Shown: piece by piece, positions 26,204-35,649 of the stretch | How the letters are laid out: every line of letters starts with the position of its first letter | Numbering within the stretch: the stretch's first letter is position 1 | Source: Cecembia rubra | GTDB taxonomy: Bacteria; Bacteroidota; Bacteroidia; Cytophagales; Cyclobacteriaceae | Length of the DNA stretch: 64,000 nucleotides | Assembly: GCF_003014575.1 (NCBI RefSeq) | Contig: NZ_PYGF01000008.1 | Coordinates: forward strand, 79,273-143,272 | Reading direction: 5' to 3' | Translations under genes and position numbers: made by a program | Notes under the pieces: model-generated | Database searches by the model: none | What the model was told of the DNA's origin: nothing | What the model saw: the letters and a program-made list of their open reading frames with translations, nothing else

Positions 26204-27310
26204 ATGCAAAGGGTAATATTTTTATTTTTACTGTTTTCGATGAATCATGTGCTTTATGCCCAGGTTTTAGAGAATTACCAAAACAATATCCTGATTTCTA
26301 AAAACAGAAGTATTTTTAAGAAATATCATTCTGCCAAATTTGAGATTGATCTTCAGAATTTTCCTGAAAGCAATATGTATTTTGAAATCCCCGGAGGTTC
26401 CAGTGTGTTTATGGATGGAAAACTTTGGGTATTTGCCGAGCGCGATACTACAATCATAAAGTCATTGATGGAGCTAAAGCAGGAAATTGACGCCTTAATT
26501 CCTTCCTCAGTAAGGGTAGATGTGATCAATGATGTAGCTGTTCTGGATGGTTTACAGGTTATGAAAGGTTTTTTTGGTCAAAAACGTTTGGAAAATTATG
26601 ATCCACCAAAGAATGTTATCGAATGGGAACTTAGGGAAGTGGATGATTTTGACGATTTTTTTATTTTGGCAACTGTTCTCCTGCTTTTTTTAGCGGCTAT
26701 CTACAAGGGGGTATTTCCAAATGTCCTTGATTTGATCATTAGACCTCAGACCGTGATTTCTGCGGATGATTTCTCTGAAACTGGAAGCATACAGAAATTC
26801 TTTACATTAGATGTTCTGTTCTATTTATTGTTGATGAACTTAGGTATTTCACTTTTAGTTATGCTTTATGTTCATGTGACTGGAATTTCAATTTTTGTTG
26901 ATTTGGGAAACAGTGATATCAACAGTTTATTTTTTATCTGGTTTTTACTTTCGATAGGACTTGCCTTGTTAGCTGTTTTCAAGTTCTTGTTTTTGAAAGC
27001 AGTGGTTTACCTTTTCGATCTTAGTAAATTTGATTTTGCGCATTTCTTTTATTTGCTCAGAATTATTTCAATTTCCATGATGGTAATGCTTAGTTTCAGT
27101 TTGTTTTTCTTTTTCAATAATTATTCTGTCTTGGTCAATTTCTTTGAAATTGGAGTTAGGAGTTTTTTTTGGGTTTATTTATTTGGTGTATTTTTCATGT
27201 TTCTTATCATGGTGAACAGGGTACCCTTTAAAAATTACCATTTAATTGCTTACATTTGCACGGCAGAATTGATTCCTTTTTTGATAATTGCCAAATTAAT
27301 AATGGGATGA
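26204..27310 (+). CDS. DUF4271 family membrane protein
   Basis: 368 aa from ATG at 26204, 4 bp after the Omp85 stop; the open frame to 26129 overlaps that gene and is not used. Signal-like N-terminus (MQRVIFLFLLFSMNHVLYAQ), about 140 residues of periplasmic domain, then six or so membrane spans (ILATVLLLFLAAI, LLLMNLGISLLVMLY, and later segments). The C-terminus NYHLIAYICTAELIPFLI is typical of the Bacteroidota DUF4271 family. Function unknown. It is tightly linked to hemD and sits just before the sprF-gld cluster. Confidence 0.85.
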   Translation: MQRVIFLFLLFSMNHVLYAQVLENYQNNILISKNRSIFKKYHSAKFEIDLQNFPESNMYFEIPGGSSVFMDGKLWVFAERDTTIIKSLMELKQEIDALIPSSVRVDVINDVAVLDGLQVMKGFFGQKRLENYDPPKNVIEWELREVDDFDDFFILATVLLLFLAAIYKGVFPNVLDLIIRPQTVISADDFSETGSIQKFFTLDVLFYLLLMNLGISLLVMLYVHVTGISIFVDLGNSDINSLFFIWFLLSIGLALLAVFKFLFLKAVVYLFDLSKFDFAHFFYLLRIISISMMVMLSFSLFFFFNNYSVLVNFFEIGVRSFFWVYLFGVFFMFLIMVNRVPFKNYHLIAYICTAELIPFLIIAKLIMG

Positions 27311-27345
27311 TTTCTGAATAAACTTGAAAGGATAAGATCAAGAAT

Positions 27346-28119
27346 ATGAGTAAAACTGCAAAAGACAGGCTTAATCCAGTAAGAAGCATCTTAGTTTCTC
27401 AACCTCGACCCGCCGATGAAAAGTCTCCGTATTTTCAACTCGCTGAAAAGTATAATTTGAAAATTGATTTCAGGCCTTTTATTCAGGTTGAACCCGTTCC
27501 TGTAAAGGATTTCAGAAAGCAAAAAATTGATATTCTTAAGCATACTGCGATTATATTTACAAGTAGGAATGCCATTGATCATTTTTTCACCATTTGTAAA
27601 GAGCTTAAGGTAGAAATGCCTGCAGAGATGAAGTATTTTTGCATTTCTGAACAAACAGCACATTACTTGCAGAAGTATGTTGTAATCAGAAAAAGAAAGT
27701 TGTTTGTAGGTCAGAAAACTGCCTCTGACTTATTTGATTATTTCAAGAAGCACAAGTCTGAAAAGTACTTATTTCCTTGTAGCGATATCAGAAAAGATGA
27801 TATTCCTGAATATTTGGATAAGATGGGGATTTCTTATACTGAAGCAATTATATACCATACAGTTGCTGCAAACCTATCCGACCTTAAGGATATCAAGTAT
27901 GATGTTCTCGCTTTTTTCAGTCCATCTGGAATTAAATCATTGAAGCAGAACTTTCCTGACTTTGAGCAAAACAATACAAGAATAGCGGCTTTTGGGCCGA
28001 CAACAGCCAAAGAAGTATTGAATCAGGGACTGATACTGGACATTGAAGCACCCATGCCAAATGCCCCAAGTATGACAGGTGCACTCGAGCTTTATATAAA
28101 AAAGGCAAATAATTTGTGA
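27346..28119 (+). CDS. hemD: Uroporphyrinogen-III synthase
   Basis: 257-aa HEM4-family enzyme that closes and inverts ring D of hydroxymethylbilane in heme/siroheme synthesis. The fold's landmarks are ILVSQPRP at the N-terminus, AIIFTSRNAIDHFF, KYFCISEQTAHYL, SDIRKDDIPEYL, ITEAIIYHTV-like YTEAIIYHTVAA, VLAFFSPSGIKSL and RIAAFGPTTAKEVL. HemD proteins are poorly conserved, but this order is characteristic. It follows the DUF4271 gene by 35 bp; other hem genes except hemW are outside the window. Confidence 0.9.
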   Translation: MSKTAKDRLNPVRSILVSQPRPADEKSPYFQLAEKYNLKIDFRPFIQVEPVPVKDFRKQKIDILKHTAIIFTSRNAIDHFFTICKELKVEMPAEMKYFCISEQTAHYLQKYVVIRKRKLFVGQKTASDLFDYFKKHKSEKYLFPCSDIRKDDIPEYLDKMGISYTEAIIYHTVAANLSDLKDIKYDVLAFFSPSGIKSLKQNFPDFEQNNTRIAAFGPTTAKEVLNQGLILDIEAPMPNAPSMTGALELYIKKANNL

Positions 28120-28193
28120 TCTTTTCAATCTTTTGTGGAGAAATTCAGTTTAATTGTGTAGAATAGAGTTTCTAACCTTATTTCTTATCCTCG

Positions 28194-29165
28194 ATGAAAG
28201 AGCTGAAATTTCTCCACATTAAGGTTTCTACTGTTTTTGTTTTTACCACCTTGCTTTATTTTTCAGCCAGGTCCCAGCAGGATGCCCAGTTTACACAGTA
28301 CATGCATAACGGCTTATTTTATAATCCTGCATTTGCTGGTAAAGAATCAGGTTATCAATTTTCTGCTTTGCACAGAACTCAGTGGTTGAATTATACAGGG
28401 ACCAATGGTCCGGCACCTATCACTCAATTATTGACGGCTTCTGGAAGACTTGACCAATACAATGTGGGTTTTGGACTTACCTTTGTCAATGATAATATTG
28501 GTCCAAGCAATAATCAGGAAATCAATTTGGCTGCCGCCTACCACAAGAAATTCAGGCGAGGGGTGTTAAGTATAGGGCTTTCTGGTGGAATATTTTCAAG
28601 TACATTGAAATATGATGAATTGGTCGTTATCAATCCTGATCCGAGAGTGCCTTCTTCAGGAAGGGAAACCCAGATGAATATGAATTTTGGAGCTGGTGCG
28701 ATATATGATAGAGGGAAATATTACATAGGGATAGGAAGTAAGCATTTGAATGAGCCGGGATTTGATTTTGGAGATGGTTCCTTTGATAACCAGTTAAAGA
28801 ACCATTCTTACTTGTTGGCAGGTTATAGGATAAAAACTTTTGCACTTTGGACTTTTGAGCCTAGTTTCTTATTAAAAACAGTTTCATTGAATAATTTTTC
28901 TTATGATTTGAGCGTTATAGCCACACACAGGCAAAGAATCAGTGGAGGCCTTGCCTTCAGAGGAGAAGAATCCGTTTCACTTCTATTTGGTTATGGAATT
29001 CTAAGGGATAATTCTCTAAGGATAGGATATGCTTTTGACCTGGTTTTCGGAGGACTTGAAGCCAAGGCTCCGACCAGTCATGAGTTCATGCTAACTTATA
29101 ACCTACAGCCGGTGACCAGAGAATTTCAAAAAGTAATTCAAAGGACGCCAAGATTTAGGTTTTAA
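28194..29165 (+). CDS. sprF: PorP/SprF family type IX secretion outer-membrane protein
   Basis: 323-aa outer-membrane protein with a signal peptide ending near ARSQQDAQ. The family hallmark follows at once: QFTQYMHNGLFYNPAFAGKE, then SALHRTQWLNYTG. The rest alternates as in a barrel. In Flavobacterium SprF is needed for secretion of the adhesin SprB; many paralogues exist per genome, so the symbol marks family only. It directly precedes gldKLMN in the same orientation. Confidence 0.88.
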   Translation: MKELKFLHIKVSTVFVFTTLLYFSARSQQDAQFTQYMHNGLFYNPAFAGKESGYQFSALHRTQWLNYTGTNGPAPITQLLTASGRLDQYNVGFGLTFVNDNIGPSNNQEINLAAAYHKKFRRGVLSIGLSGGIFSSTLKYDELVVINPDPRVPSSGRETQMNMNFGAGAIYDRGKYYIGIGSKHLNEPGFDFGDGSFDNQLKNHSYLLAGYRIKTFALWTFEPSFLLKTVSLNNFSYDLSVIATHRQRISGGLAFRGEESVSLLFGYGILRDNSLRIGYAFDLVFGGLEAKAPTSHEFMLTYNLQPVTREFQKVIQRTPRFRF

Positions 29166-29170
29166 AAATT

Positions 29171-29227
29171 TCTCGAAATTTCTTGTCAAATTTGCTATTT
29201 TCTGAGATTTTACATTAAATTTCGAGA
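29171..29227. repeat. 11-bp inverted repeat in the sprF-gldK gap
   Basis: TCTCGAAATTT (29171-29181) and AAATTTCGAGA (29217-29227) are perfect inverted repeats separated by 35 nt. The spacing is long for a terminator, and no T-run follows. It could be a protein-binding site or a leader structure ahead of gldK. Confidence 0.55.
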
Positions 29228-29280
29228 TTATAAACTAGTGATTATCAGCGAAATTTTACATCACTTAATTCATGTAAAAC

Positions 29281-30375
29281 ATGTATAGAATAATGAATTT
29301 CAGAATTTTGTCCGTTTTTATTATCTTTTTTGTGTCCATTATGCTTCAGGGTTGTGGACTTTTTGGCAAGAGAGGAACTGCCAGTGAAAAAGAGAACAGA
29401 AGAGGGGAAGTCACAGGCGTCCCTAAGAGACAGATCTGGCAGCAACCCCTGCCAGTTGACATGGTGGCCATCAAGGCTGGTACTTTTTGGATGGGACAAG
29501 CAGATGAAGACATTGGCTTCACTCAGTCCGCTTTCAATAAGCAGATAACAATTTCAGAATTTTTCATGGACAAGTACGAAGTGTCCAACAACAAGTACAG
29601 ACAGTTTGTGGAAGCTGTTCGATTAGGTGAGTATACCTATAGTACTCCGACCACATTGAAAGAGCCTCCTGTCTTCAACTTGAATGAGGTACTTCCAGAC
29701 ACTACTGTATGGTCTACAAGTTTCACCTACCATTATGGAGATCCTTTAATGGAATTCTATTTTGATCACCCCGCATTTGATAATTATCCGGTGGTAGGTG
29801 TAAGCTGGGAACAAGCCAGGATGTACACAGATTGGAGAACTTACCATATGACAGCCAATGACAAGTCTGACTATGATTATCCAAGATTTAGACTTCCTAC
29901 AGAAGCCGAATGGGAATATGCAGCCAAAGGTGGAAAAGAAGTGGCTAAGTACCCATGGGGAGGACCTTACCTCAAAAATAGAAGAGGTTGCCTAATGGCC
30001 AACTTCAAACCAGGTAGAGGTAATTATATTGATGATGGCTTTGCTTATACGGCCCCTGTTGATGTTTTTGCACCAAACGGTTTTGGTTTGTACAATATGG
30101 CCGGTAATGTATCAGAATGGGTACAGGATGCTTATAGCCCTGTTTCCAGTTCTCTTACCTGGGATCTTGATCCAAAATTTGATGATCCCAACGAAAGAAG
30201 AAAAGTAGTAAGAGGAGGTTCTTGGAAAGATATCGCCCATTTCCTTGAAACAAGTACCAGAACCTATGAATTTCAAGATGTAAAAACCGCGCACATAGGT
30301 TTCAGAACAGTAGTTACTTTTATGGGTAGATCTGGTTCTTTGGATGTAAACAACAGTAGAAGAAGAAGAAGATAA
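29281..30375 (+). CDS. gldK: Gliding motility / T9SS lipoprotein GldK
   Basis: 364-aa outer-membrane lipoprotein with lipobox IMLQGC (Cys25 counting from 29281; a second ATG at 29293 gives a shorter leader). The body is a formylglycine-generating-enzyme-like (SUMF1) domain: VAIKAGTFWMGQ, DKYEVSNNKYRQF, RLPTEAEWEYAAKGG, NMAGNVSEWVQDAY, and VVRGGSWKDIAH. GldK/PorK forms with GldN the periplasmic ring of the type IX secretion machine and is not thought to be an enzyme. First gene of gldKLMN. Confidence 0.96.
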   Translation: MYRIMNFRILSVFIIFFVSIMLQGCGLFGKRGTASEKENRRGEVTGVPKRQIWQQPLPVDMVAIKAGTFWMGQADEDIGFTQSAFNKQITISEFFMDKYEVSNNKYRQFVEAVRLGEYTYSTPTTLKEPPVFNLNEVLPDTTVWSTSFTYHYGDPLMEFYFDHPAFDNYPVVGVSWEQARMYTDWRTYHMTANDKSDYDYPRFRLPTEAEWEYAAKGGKEVAKYPWGGPYLKNRRGCLMANFKPGRGNYIDDGFAYTAPVDVFAPNGFGLYNMAGNVSEWVQDAYSPVSSSLTWDLDPKFDDPNERRKVVRGGSWKDIAHFLETSTRTYEFQDVKTAHIGFRTVVTFMGRSGSLDVNNSRRRRR

Positions 30376-30424
30376 TCGCCCTAATCAATACAAATAACAA
30401 TTTCAACTTAATCATCTATTTAAA

Positions 30425-31222
30425 ATGGCAAAGAAAAAATCTTTTAAGGACAAATTTTATGGCAATGTCATGCCAAAAATCTACGGTATCGGTGCAGCTG
30501 TGGTAATTTTAGGAGCTATGTTCAAAATTCTAGACTGGCCTTTTGCCAGCTTGATGATTGGATTAGGACTCTCCACTGAAGCGGCCATATTTTTCCTATC
30601 GGCATTTGAACCTAAGCAAGAAGAAGTCGACTGGTCTAAAGTATATCCTGAATTGGCTAGTGATGAGCCAGCCCAAGGAAAAGATAAAGGGCCTGCTAAA
30701 GGAGCAGGATTGACCCAGAAATTTGATGAAATGATGGAAAGTGCTAAAATTGGTCCTGAACTTTTTGAAAGCTTGAGCAAAGGCATGCAAAATCTTGCCA
30801 CTTCTGCTGAGAAAATGGGAAAATTGTCAGATGCTGCTGTGGCGACCAATGAGTACGCAGAAAATGTGAAAGTAGCTTCCAAAACTTTGGTTGATATCAA
30901 CCAATCTTATGGAAAAACAGCAACCGCTTTGGTAGAGCTTTCTTCTGCATCAAATGATGCCAAACAGTATCATGCGCAGGTAGTGGAAGTAACTAAAAAC
31001 CTCTCCGCCCTGAATAATGTTTATGAGATGGAGCTTATTGACGCACAAAACCACATGAAAACTTTGAATAAGTTTTACTCCAATGTGGCAGCTGCAATGG
31101 AAGGTATCACTGAGGCCGGTAAGGAAACAGAAACCTTCAAAAGTGAACTGGCTAAATTGAACAATAATGTAAGCTCACTCAATAAAATATATGGCGGTAT
31201 GCTCACAGCCATGAAAGGTTAA
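30425..31222 (+). CDS. gldL: T9SS motor protein GldL
   Basis: 265-aa inner-membrane protein with two N-terminal TM helices (about 18-33 and 40-61) in the characteristic context FYGNVMPKIYGIGAAVV and KILDWPFASLMIGLGLSTEA. A glutamate within the second helix (Glu52) matches the essential membrane glutamate of GldL. The rest is a cytoplasmic coiled-coil-rich tail. GldL with GldM forms the proton-driven motor that powers secretion and gliding. It lies 49 bp after gldK and 40 bp before gldM. Confidence 0.97.
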   Translation: MAKKKSFKDKFYGNVMPKIYGIGAAVVILGAMFKILDWPFASLMIGLGLSTEAAIFFLSAFEPKQEEVDWSKVYPELASDEPAQGKDKGPAKGAGLTQKFDEMMESAKIGPELFESLSKGMQNLATSAEKMGKLSDAAVATNEYAENVKVASKTLVDINQSYGKTATALVELSSASNDAKQYHAQVVEVTKNLSALNNVYEMELIDAQNHMKTLNKFYSNVAAAMEGITEAGKETETFKSELAKLNNNVSSLNKIYGGMLTAMKG

Positions 31223-31262
31223 GCCTTAATGTATCCAATGTTTAATCTTTTATTGAATTAAT

Positions 31263-32870
31263 ATGGCTGGCGGAAAAGAGACACCTAGACAGCGGATGAT
31301 CGGAATGATGTACTTGGTATTGACAGCTTTGCTGGCATTGCAGGTAAGTAATCAGATCCTCCAAAAGTTTGTATTGCTGAATGATGGACTGGAAAGAACC
31401 TCCAAAAATTTTATCGGCAAAAATGAATTCACTGTTACATCTATAGCAAATACAGTTGAGCAGCAGGGCAATAACGAAAGAGATGTGCCCAAGGTAGCAG
31501 CAGCGCAGGAAGTACGTAAAACAACTGCAGAAGTTTATGCTTATCTCGAAAGTCTTAAACAGGAATTGATTACTGTTTCGGATGCGAAAAATGAGCAGGG
31601 ACAGTTCAAAAACTCAGCTTTGAAAAATGTAGATATCCCTGGAAATATTTTCAACAATAACAAAAAGGGATTCGAAATGCAGGAGAAATTGAATGCTTAT
31701 CCTAAGCAGGTTTCAACTATCCTGAAAAGCGTTGGGATTGACATGGAGTTTGAAGATATCGCTAAGGATGCCAAAGATATCGAGATATTCAGAAATGATC
31801 CAGATGTGAGAAATAAGAACTTCGTGTTCCTCAATTTTGTGAAGTCACCGGTAGGAGCTGTTATGGCCTTGATTTCTCAATACCAGAATGAGGTATTGAA
31901 TATTGAATCTGAAGCACTATCAGCAGTTACAAGTTCTATTGGTACCTTCTATTTCAAGTCTGATGTATTCAAAGCAAGTGTAGCTGCTAATTCCAATGTT
32001 GTTGCGGCAGGTACAAAATTTGAAGGTAACCTCTTCATCGCTTCTTCCTCTTCTTCTGCTGCTCCAAAAATGTCCGTGGATGGAAGGGAAGTTCGTGTAG
32101 TGGATGGCTTCGGTGAAATAAGCTTCACCGTTCCTCCTGCAGGACAGTACGATGACAGGGGCCTTGCCAAAAGAATCCTCAAAGGAGAAATCACTGTAAA
32201 TATTGCAGGAAAAGACTCTACTTTAACTGTGGACTATGAGTACTTCGTGGCTCAGCCGGTGATCAGGGTTACTTCGGAAGTGGTGAACCAGTTGTATGCG
32301 GATTGTGCCAATGACCTGATGATTGACGTTCCTGCATTGGGCAATTCTTATGCTCCTGATTTTACGATCTCCAATGGTACTTCCATTAAAGGACAGAAAC
32401 CGGGACAGCTTACTGTTATCCCGGGAAGTTCCGGAAAAGTTGTCATCGGTGTATCCAGTGGAGGCAATAAAATCGGAGATGTTTCGTATGATATTAAACC
32501 GGTACCTGCTCCTACCATCCGTTTGTTTGATGGAAGGGGTCCAATTGACCTGAGTCAGGCTTATCCAGCTCCGGGACCATCTTCCTTGATTGTTGAAGCA
32601 CTCCCAGAGGTAAACTTTGGAAGAACAATGGCTAGAGATGCCAATTTCGAAGTATCTGGTGGTGAGGTTATTCTTCTTAGAAGTGAGGTTCCTAGAGAAA
32701 GAGTAGCAATATCTGGAAAAAATGTGGCTATTAGAAACTTATTGGCTGCTGCCAGAGCAGGTGATGGAATTGTGGTAAGGGTAACAGAAGTGACCAGGAC
32801 CAACTTCCGTGGAAATAAAATAAGAACTACCCTTACAACGCCTGAAATCATCAGGTTACAGATCAAGTAA
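31263..32870 (+). CDS. gldM: T9SS motor protein GldM
   Basis: 535-aa single-pass protein: MAGGKETPRQRMIGMMYLVL begins the family, with one TM helix (about 12-28) and a long periplasmic part made of successive beta domains that reaches the GldKN ring. Recognisable segments include ALQVSNQILQKFVLLNDGLE and the domain starting near residue 230 (YFKSDVFKASVAANSNVVAAG, in part). With GldL it forms a dimer-in-pentamer proton motor in studied species. The two spans pair in the membrane. Confidence 0.97.
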   Translation: MAGGKETPRQRMIGMMYLVLTALLALQVSNQILQKFVLLNDGLERTSKNFIGKNEFTVTSIANTVEQQGNNERDVPKVAAAQEVRKTTAEVYAYLESLKQELITVSDAKNEQGQFKNSALKNVDIPGNIFNNNKKGFEMQEKLNAYPKQVSTILKSVGIDMEFEDIAKDAKDIEIFRNDPDVRNKNFVFLNFVKSPVGAVMALISQYQNEVLNIESEALSAVTSSIGTFYFKSDVFKASVAANSNVVAAGTKFEGNLFIASSSSSAAPKMSVDGREVRVVDGFGEISFTVPPAGQYDDRGLAKRILKGEITVNIAGKDSTLTVDYEYFVAQPVIRVTSEVVNQLYADCANDLMIDVPALGNSYAPDFTISNGTSIKGQKPGQLTVIPGSSGKVVIGVSSGGNKIGDVSYDIKPVPAPTIRLFDGRGPIDLSQAYPAPGPSSLIVEALPEVNFGRTMARDANFEVSGGEVILLRSEVPRERVAISGKNVAIRNLLAAARAGDGIVVRVTEVTRTNFRGNKIRTTLTTPEIIRLQIK

Positions 32871-32905
32871 TAACATGGGATCTTCCCGATTTAAATGAGA
32901 ATGTT

Positions 32906-33718
32906 ATGAAACTTAAAAATTATTTTACCTTAGCCCTGGCAGCTCTGGGACTCGTTTTAGTCACAGATGTTTTTGGCCAAGTTGCCACAAGTGTTAGCCC
33001 AAGTAATATGGGCGACAGGCGCTTCAAAGTTGATACGGTATTCTCTGTTTTACCGATCAGGGAAGATGACATCATGTTCCAGATCAGTGTTTGGAGAAGA
33101 ATTGACCTTAGGGAAAAGTATAACCATCCGCTATATGGCTCAGGTGATACCAAAAACAACGGTATCATGAACAATATTTACAAGGCTATTGTGGAGGAAA
33201 ATGCACTTGAGGTTTTTGCTGATGAACAATTCAAAGAGCCATTATCTATTGCAGAGTTCCAAAATAATTTCTGGATAGCAGCAAATGGAGATAGTATCTT
33301 TGTAAAACAGCTTTACTTTCTTGATTTTAAAGAGGATTTCCTCTTTGATAAGCACCATTCCCAAATTAAGTTTGATGTTAAGTATATTGAGTTAGTGATG
33401 CCTTCCCAAACTAATGCCAATGCCGGTCAAAAAACTATAGGATTTATCAGGTACAAAGATTTTTACAATCATTTTAAAAATCATCCTGAGGCCAAATGGT
33501 TGAACTTTCAAAACGATTCTAAAAGTTTGACTTATGACCAGGCTTTTGACATGAGGCTGTTTAGGTCGGTTGTGAGAAAATATACCAATTCCGATAATGC
33601 TTTGATTGCGGATATGGTCAATCCAGATCACCCTAATCCTGATCTAGTGGCATTTCTCAATGCACTCGAATTTGAATACAAGCTTCTTGACCTTGAAAAT
33701 TCCCTTTGGGAATGGTAA
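32906..33718 (+). CDS. gldN: T9SS ring protein GldN
   Basis: 270-aa periplasmic protein with a signal peptide (cleavage near residue 24, DVFGQ) and the GldN pattern: VLPIREDDIMFQISVWRRID, NHPLYGSGDTKNNGIMNNIY (in part), and FIRYKDFYNHFK. GldN/PorN binds GldK/PorK to form the ring under the outer membrane. It ends the sprF-gldKLMN unit, followed directly by a bidirectional terminator. The fused or duplicated gldO seen in Flavobacterium is absent here. Confidence 0.96.
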   Translation: MKLKNYFTLALAALGLVLVTDVFGQVATSVSPSNMGDRRFKVDTVFSVLPIREDDIMFQISVWRRIDLREKYNHPLYGSGDTKNNGIMNNIYKAIVEENALEVFADEQFKEPLSIAEFQNNFWIAANGDSIFVKQLYFLDFKEDFLFDKHHSQIKFDVKYIELVMPSQTNANAGQKTIGFIRYKDFYNHFKNHPEAKWLNFQNDSKSLTYDQAFDMRLFRSVVRKYTNSDNALIADMVNPDHPNPDLVAFLNALEFEYKLLDLENSLWEW

Positions 33719-33721
33719 TAT

Positions 33722-33746
33722 AAAAGGCGGGTTTACCCGCCTTTTT
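33722..33746. terminator. Bidirectional terminator between gldN and uvrC
   Basis: AAAAGGCGGGT (33722-33732) pairs with ACCCGCCTTTT (33735-33745), with a tight 2-nt loop and T-runs on both strands. The stem covers the uvrC stop codon (33733-33735), which serves the minus strand. Confidence 0.92.
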
Positions 33747-35538
33747 CATTTTTAAGCCAAGCTATTAAGTTTTTAGCTTTGGCCTGCCCAATAATTGAAG
33801 CGATTTCACTTTCGCTTGCCTCGTGAATTTTTTTAACCGATTTGAAATGTTTTAATAATCTTTCCGCTGTCTGTTTTCCAATACCTTCTACTTCTGTAAG
33901 CTGAGAACCAAATGCTTTTTTGCTTCTAACGTTTCTATGGAAGGTTATTGCAAAACGGTGTGCTTCATCCCTGATTCTTTGTAACAACCTTAAGGACTCT
34001 GATTTTTTATCTATGTGGATTGGGTATTGGTCTCCAGGAAAATAGATCTCTTCCAATCTTTTGGCAATTCCAATTATGGGTACTTTACCATAAATTTCCA
34101 AACTTTTGAGCGCTTCTACTGCTGATGAAAGTTGTCCTTTTCCCCCATCAATTACTATCAGCTTGGGTAAAGGTTTTGCTTCCTCCAGTAATCTTTTGTA
34201 CCGCCTTCCCACCACTTCTGTCATGCTAGCAAAGTCATTTGGGCCTTCTACAGTCTTAATGTGGTAATGCCTGTATTCTTTGATAGCAGGCTTTCCATTT
34301 AAGAAACATACCATACTGGCTACCGGATTGGTTCCCTGCATATTGGAATTGTCAAAACATTCAATGTGGTCTGGCAAGTCTTGAAGAGCAAGGTCTGATT
34401 GGAGTTGTTTTAATACCCTGAATTTTTTGTCTTTTACCTCTCCTGACGCCAGTAATTTTTCTTGTTTATAATATTTAGCGTTTTTAAGGGAAAGCTCAAT
34501 GAGGTTCTTTTTGTCGCCTATTTTAGGTACATGAATATTGAGCCCTTCATAATTTTCGTCAAAAGGTATATTTACAATGATTTCATCTGCATCACTGTTG
34601 AACTGATCCCTCAATCTCACAATTGCAGTAAGTAAAAGTTCAGTATCAGTTTCATCTAGCCTTTTCTTAAGTTCAACGGTCTTTGTGATGATAATTGCAC
34701 CGTTTTTCACTTTAAGGTAATTGACATATGCATTTTTTTCGTCCGTCACCATGGCAAAGGCATCTAAGTCTTTGATTGCGGGATTGACTACCATAGATTT
34801 GGACTGGTATTTTTCAAGAAGCTCCAATTTGTCTTTGAAATATTGGGCTCGCTCAAAAGCCAGGCTTTCTGCAGCTTTTTGCATTTGATCCCTAAAGAAT
34901 GATTTTGCAATTCCAAGGTTACCTTTAAGAATATGTTTGGCCTGCTCTATATCCTGCAGATACTCAATTTCTTTTTGTTTACCTTCACATGGTCCCAGGC
35001 AATTGCCAATGTGGTATTCCAAACAAACTTTGTATTTCCCTTCAAATATTTTTTCAGGACTTAAATCCAGCTTGCAGGTTCGGATGGTAAAAATGGACCT
35101 TATCAATTCCAGCACATTATTCATCGCTTTAACTGAAGCAAAAGGGCCAAAATAAATACCTCTATGGGGGATTAATTTTCTTGTTGGATAGATTTGTGGA
35201 AAATGCTCCTTAGTTAAGACCAGATAGGGGTAGGTTTTATCGTCTTTTAGTAAAATGTTGTACCTGGGCTGGGTTTTTTTGATCAGGTTGTTTTCCAGCA
35301 ATAGTGCATCAAATTCTGAATTTACCAAGGTTATTTCAATCCTTTCGATTTCCCGGACCATCCTTCTGGTCTTATGGTTGATGCCTTGTCCTTTTACAAA
35401 ATAGGAGGCTACCCTTTTTTTCAGGCTTTTTGCCTTTCCTACATAGATGAGATCACTTTCTGAATTGAAAAATTTATATACCCCAGGCTGATCTGGGAGT
35501 AAAGAATATTCGTCTACCTTATATGAGGGTACTTGCAT
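33733..35538 (-). CDS. uvrC: Excinuclease ABC subunit C
   Basis: 601-aa nucleotide-excision-repair endonuclease that makes both incisions around UvrAB-marked damage. Domains in order: GIY-YIG nuclease (PGVYKFFNSESDLIYVGKAKSLKKR, in part, about 18-42), a four-cysteine segment (RTC, KVC, GNC, GPC at about 155-190) matching the iron-sulfur ligands reported for UvrC, the UVR helical hairpin (about 205-240), the RNase-H-like nuclease (HIECFDNSNMQG, VIDGGKGQLSSA), and a C-terminal helix-hairpin-helix (LTEVEGIGKQTAERLLKHF). All parts are intact. Confidence 0.97.
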   Translation of the reverse strand: MQVPSYKVDEYSLLPDQPGVYKFFNSESDLIYVGKAKSLKKRVASYFVKGQGINHKTRRMVREIERIEITLVNSEFDALLLENNLIKKTQPRYNILLKDDKTYPYLVLTKEHFPQIYPTRKLIPHRGIYFGPFASVKAMNNVLELIRSIFTIRTCKLDLSPEKIFEGKYKVCLEYHIGNCLGPCEGKQKEIEYLQDIEQAKHILKGNLGIAKSFFRDQMQKAAESLAFERAQYFKDKLELLEKYQSKSMVVNPAIKDLDAFAMVTDEKNAYVNYLKVKNGAIIITKTVELKKRLDETDTELLLTAIVRLRDQFNSDADEIIVNIPFDENYEGLNIHVPKIGDKKNLIELSLKNAKYYKQEKLLASGEVKDKKFRVLKQLQSDLALQDLPDHIECFDNSNMQGTNPVASMVCFLNGKPAIKEYRHYHIKTVEGPNDFASMTEVVGRRYKRLLEEAKPLPKLIVIDGGKGQLSSAVEALKSLEIYGKVPIIGIAKRLEEIYFPGDQYPIHIDKKSESLRLLQRIRDEAHRFAITFHRNVRSKKAFGSQLTEVEGIGKQTAERLLKHFKSVKKIHEASESEIASIIGQAKAKNLIAWLKNEKGG

Positions 35539-35607
35539 GGTACAAATTTAACGAACTATGTTATTACAGTGTTTGTTGTCGATTCCCAATTCAGGTTAAA
35601 AAGAAAA

Positions 35608-35626
35608 AAGCCCCATATAGAGGCTT
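35608..35626 (-). terminator. Probable terminator of the PBP1A gene
   Basis: On the minus strand AAGCCTC / GGGGCTT forms a 7-bp stem (one G-T pair) with a 5-nt loop, followed by TTTTTCTTTTT. It is 24 bp after the PBP1A stop codon. Confidence 0.72.
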
Positions 35627-35649
35627 GTTTCTTTTCTGACTTACGCATA

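Noticed and set aside
30481-30900. 139-aa minus-strand open frame inside gldL
   Set aside because: Reverse shadow of a very well conserved gene.
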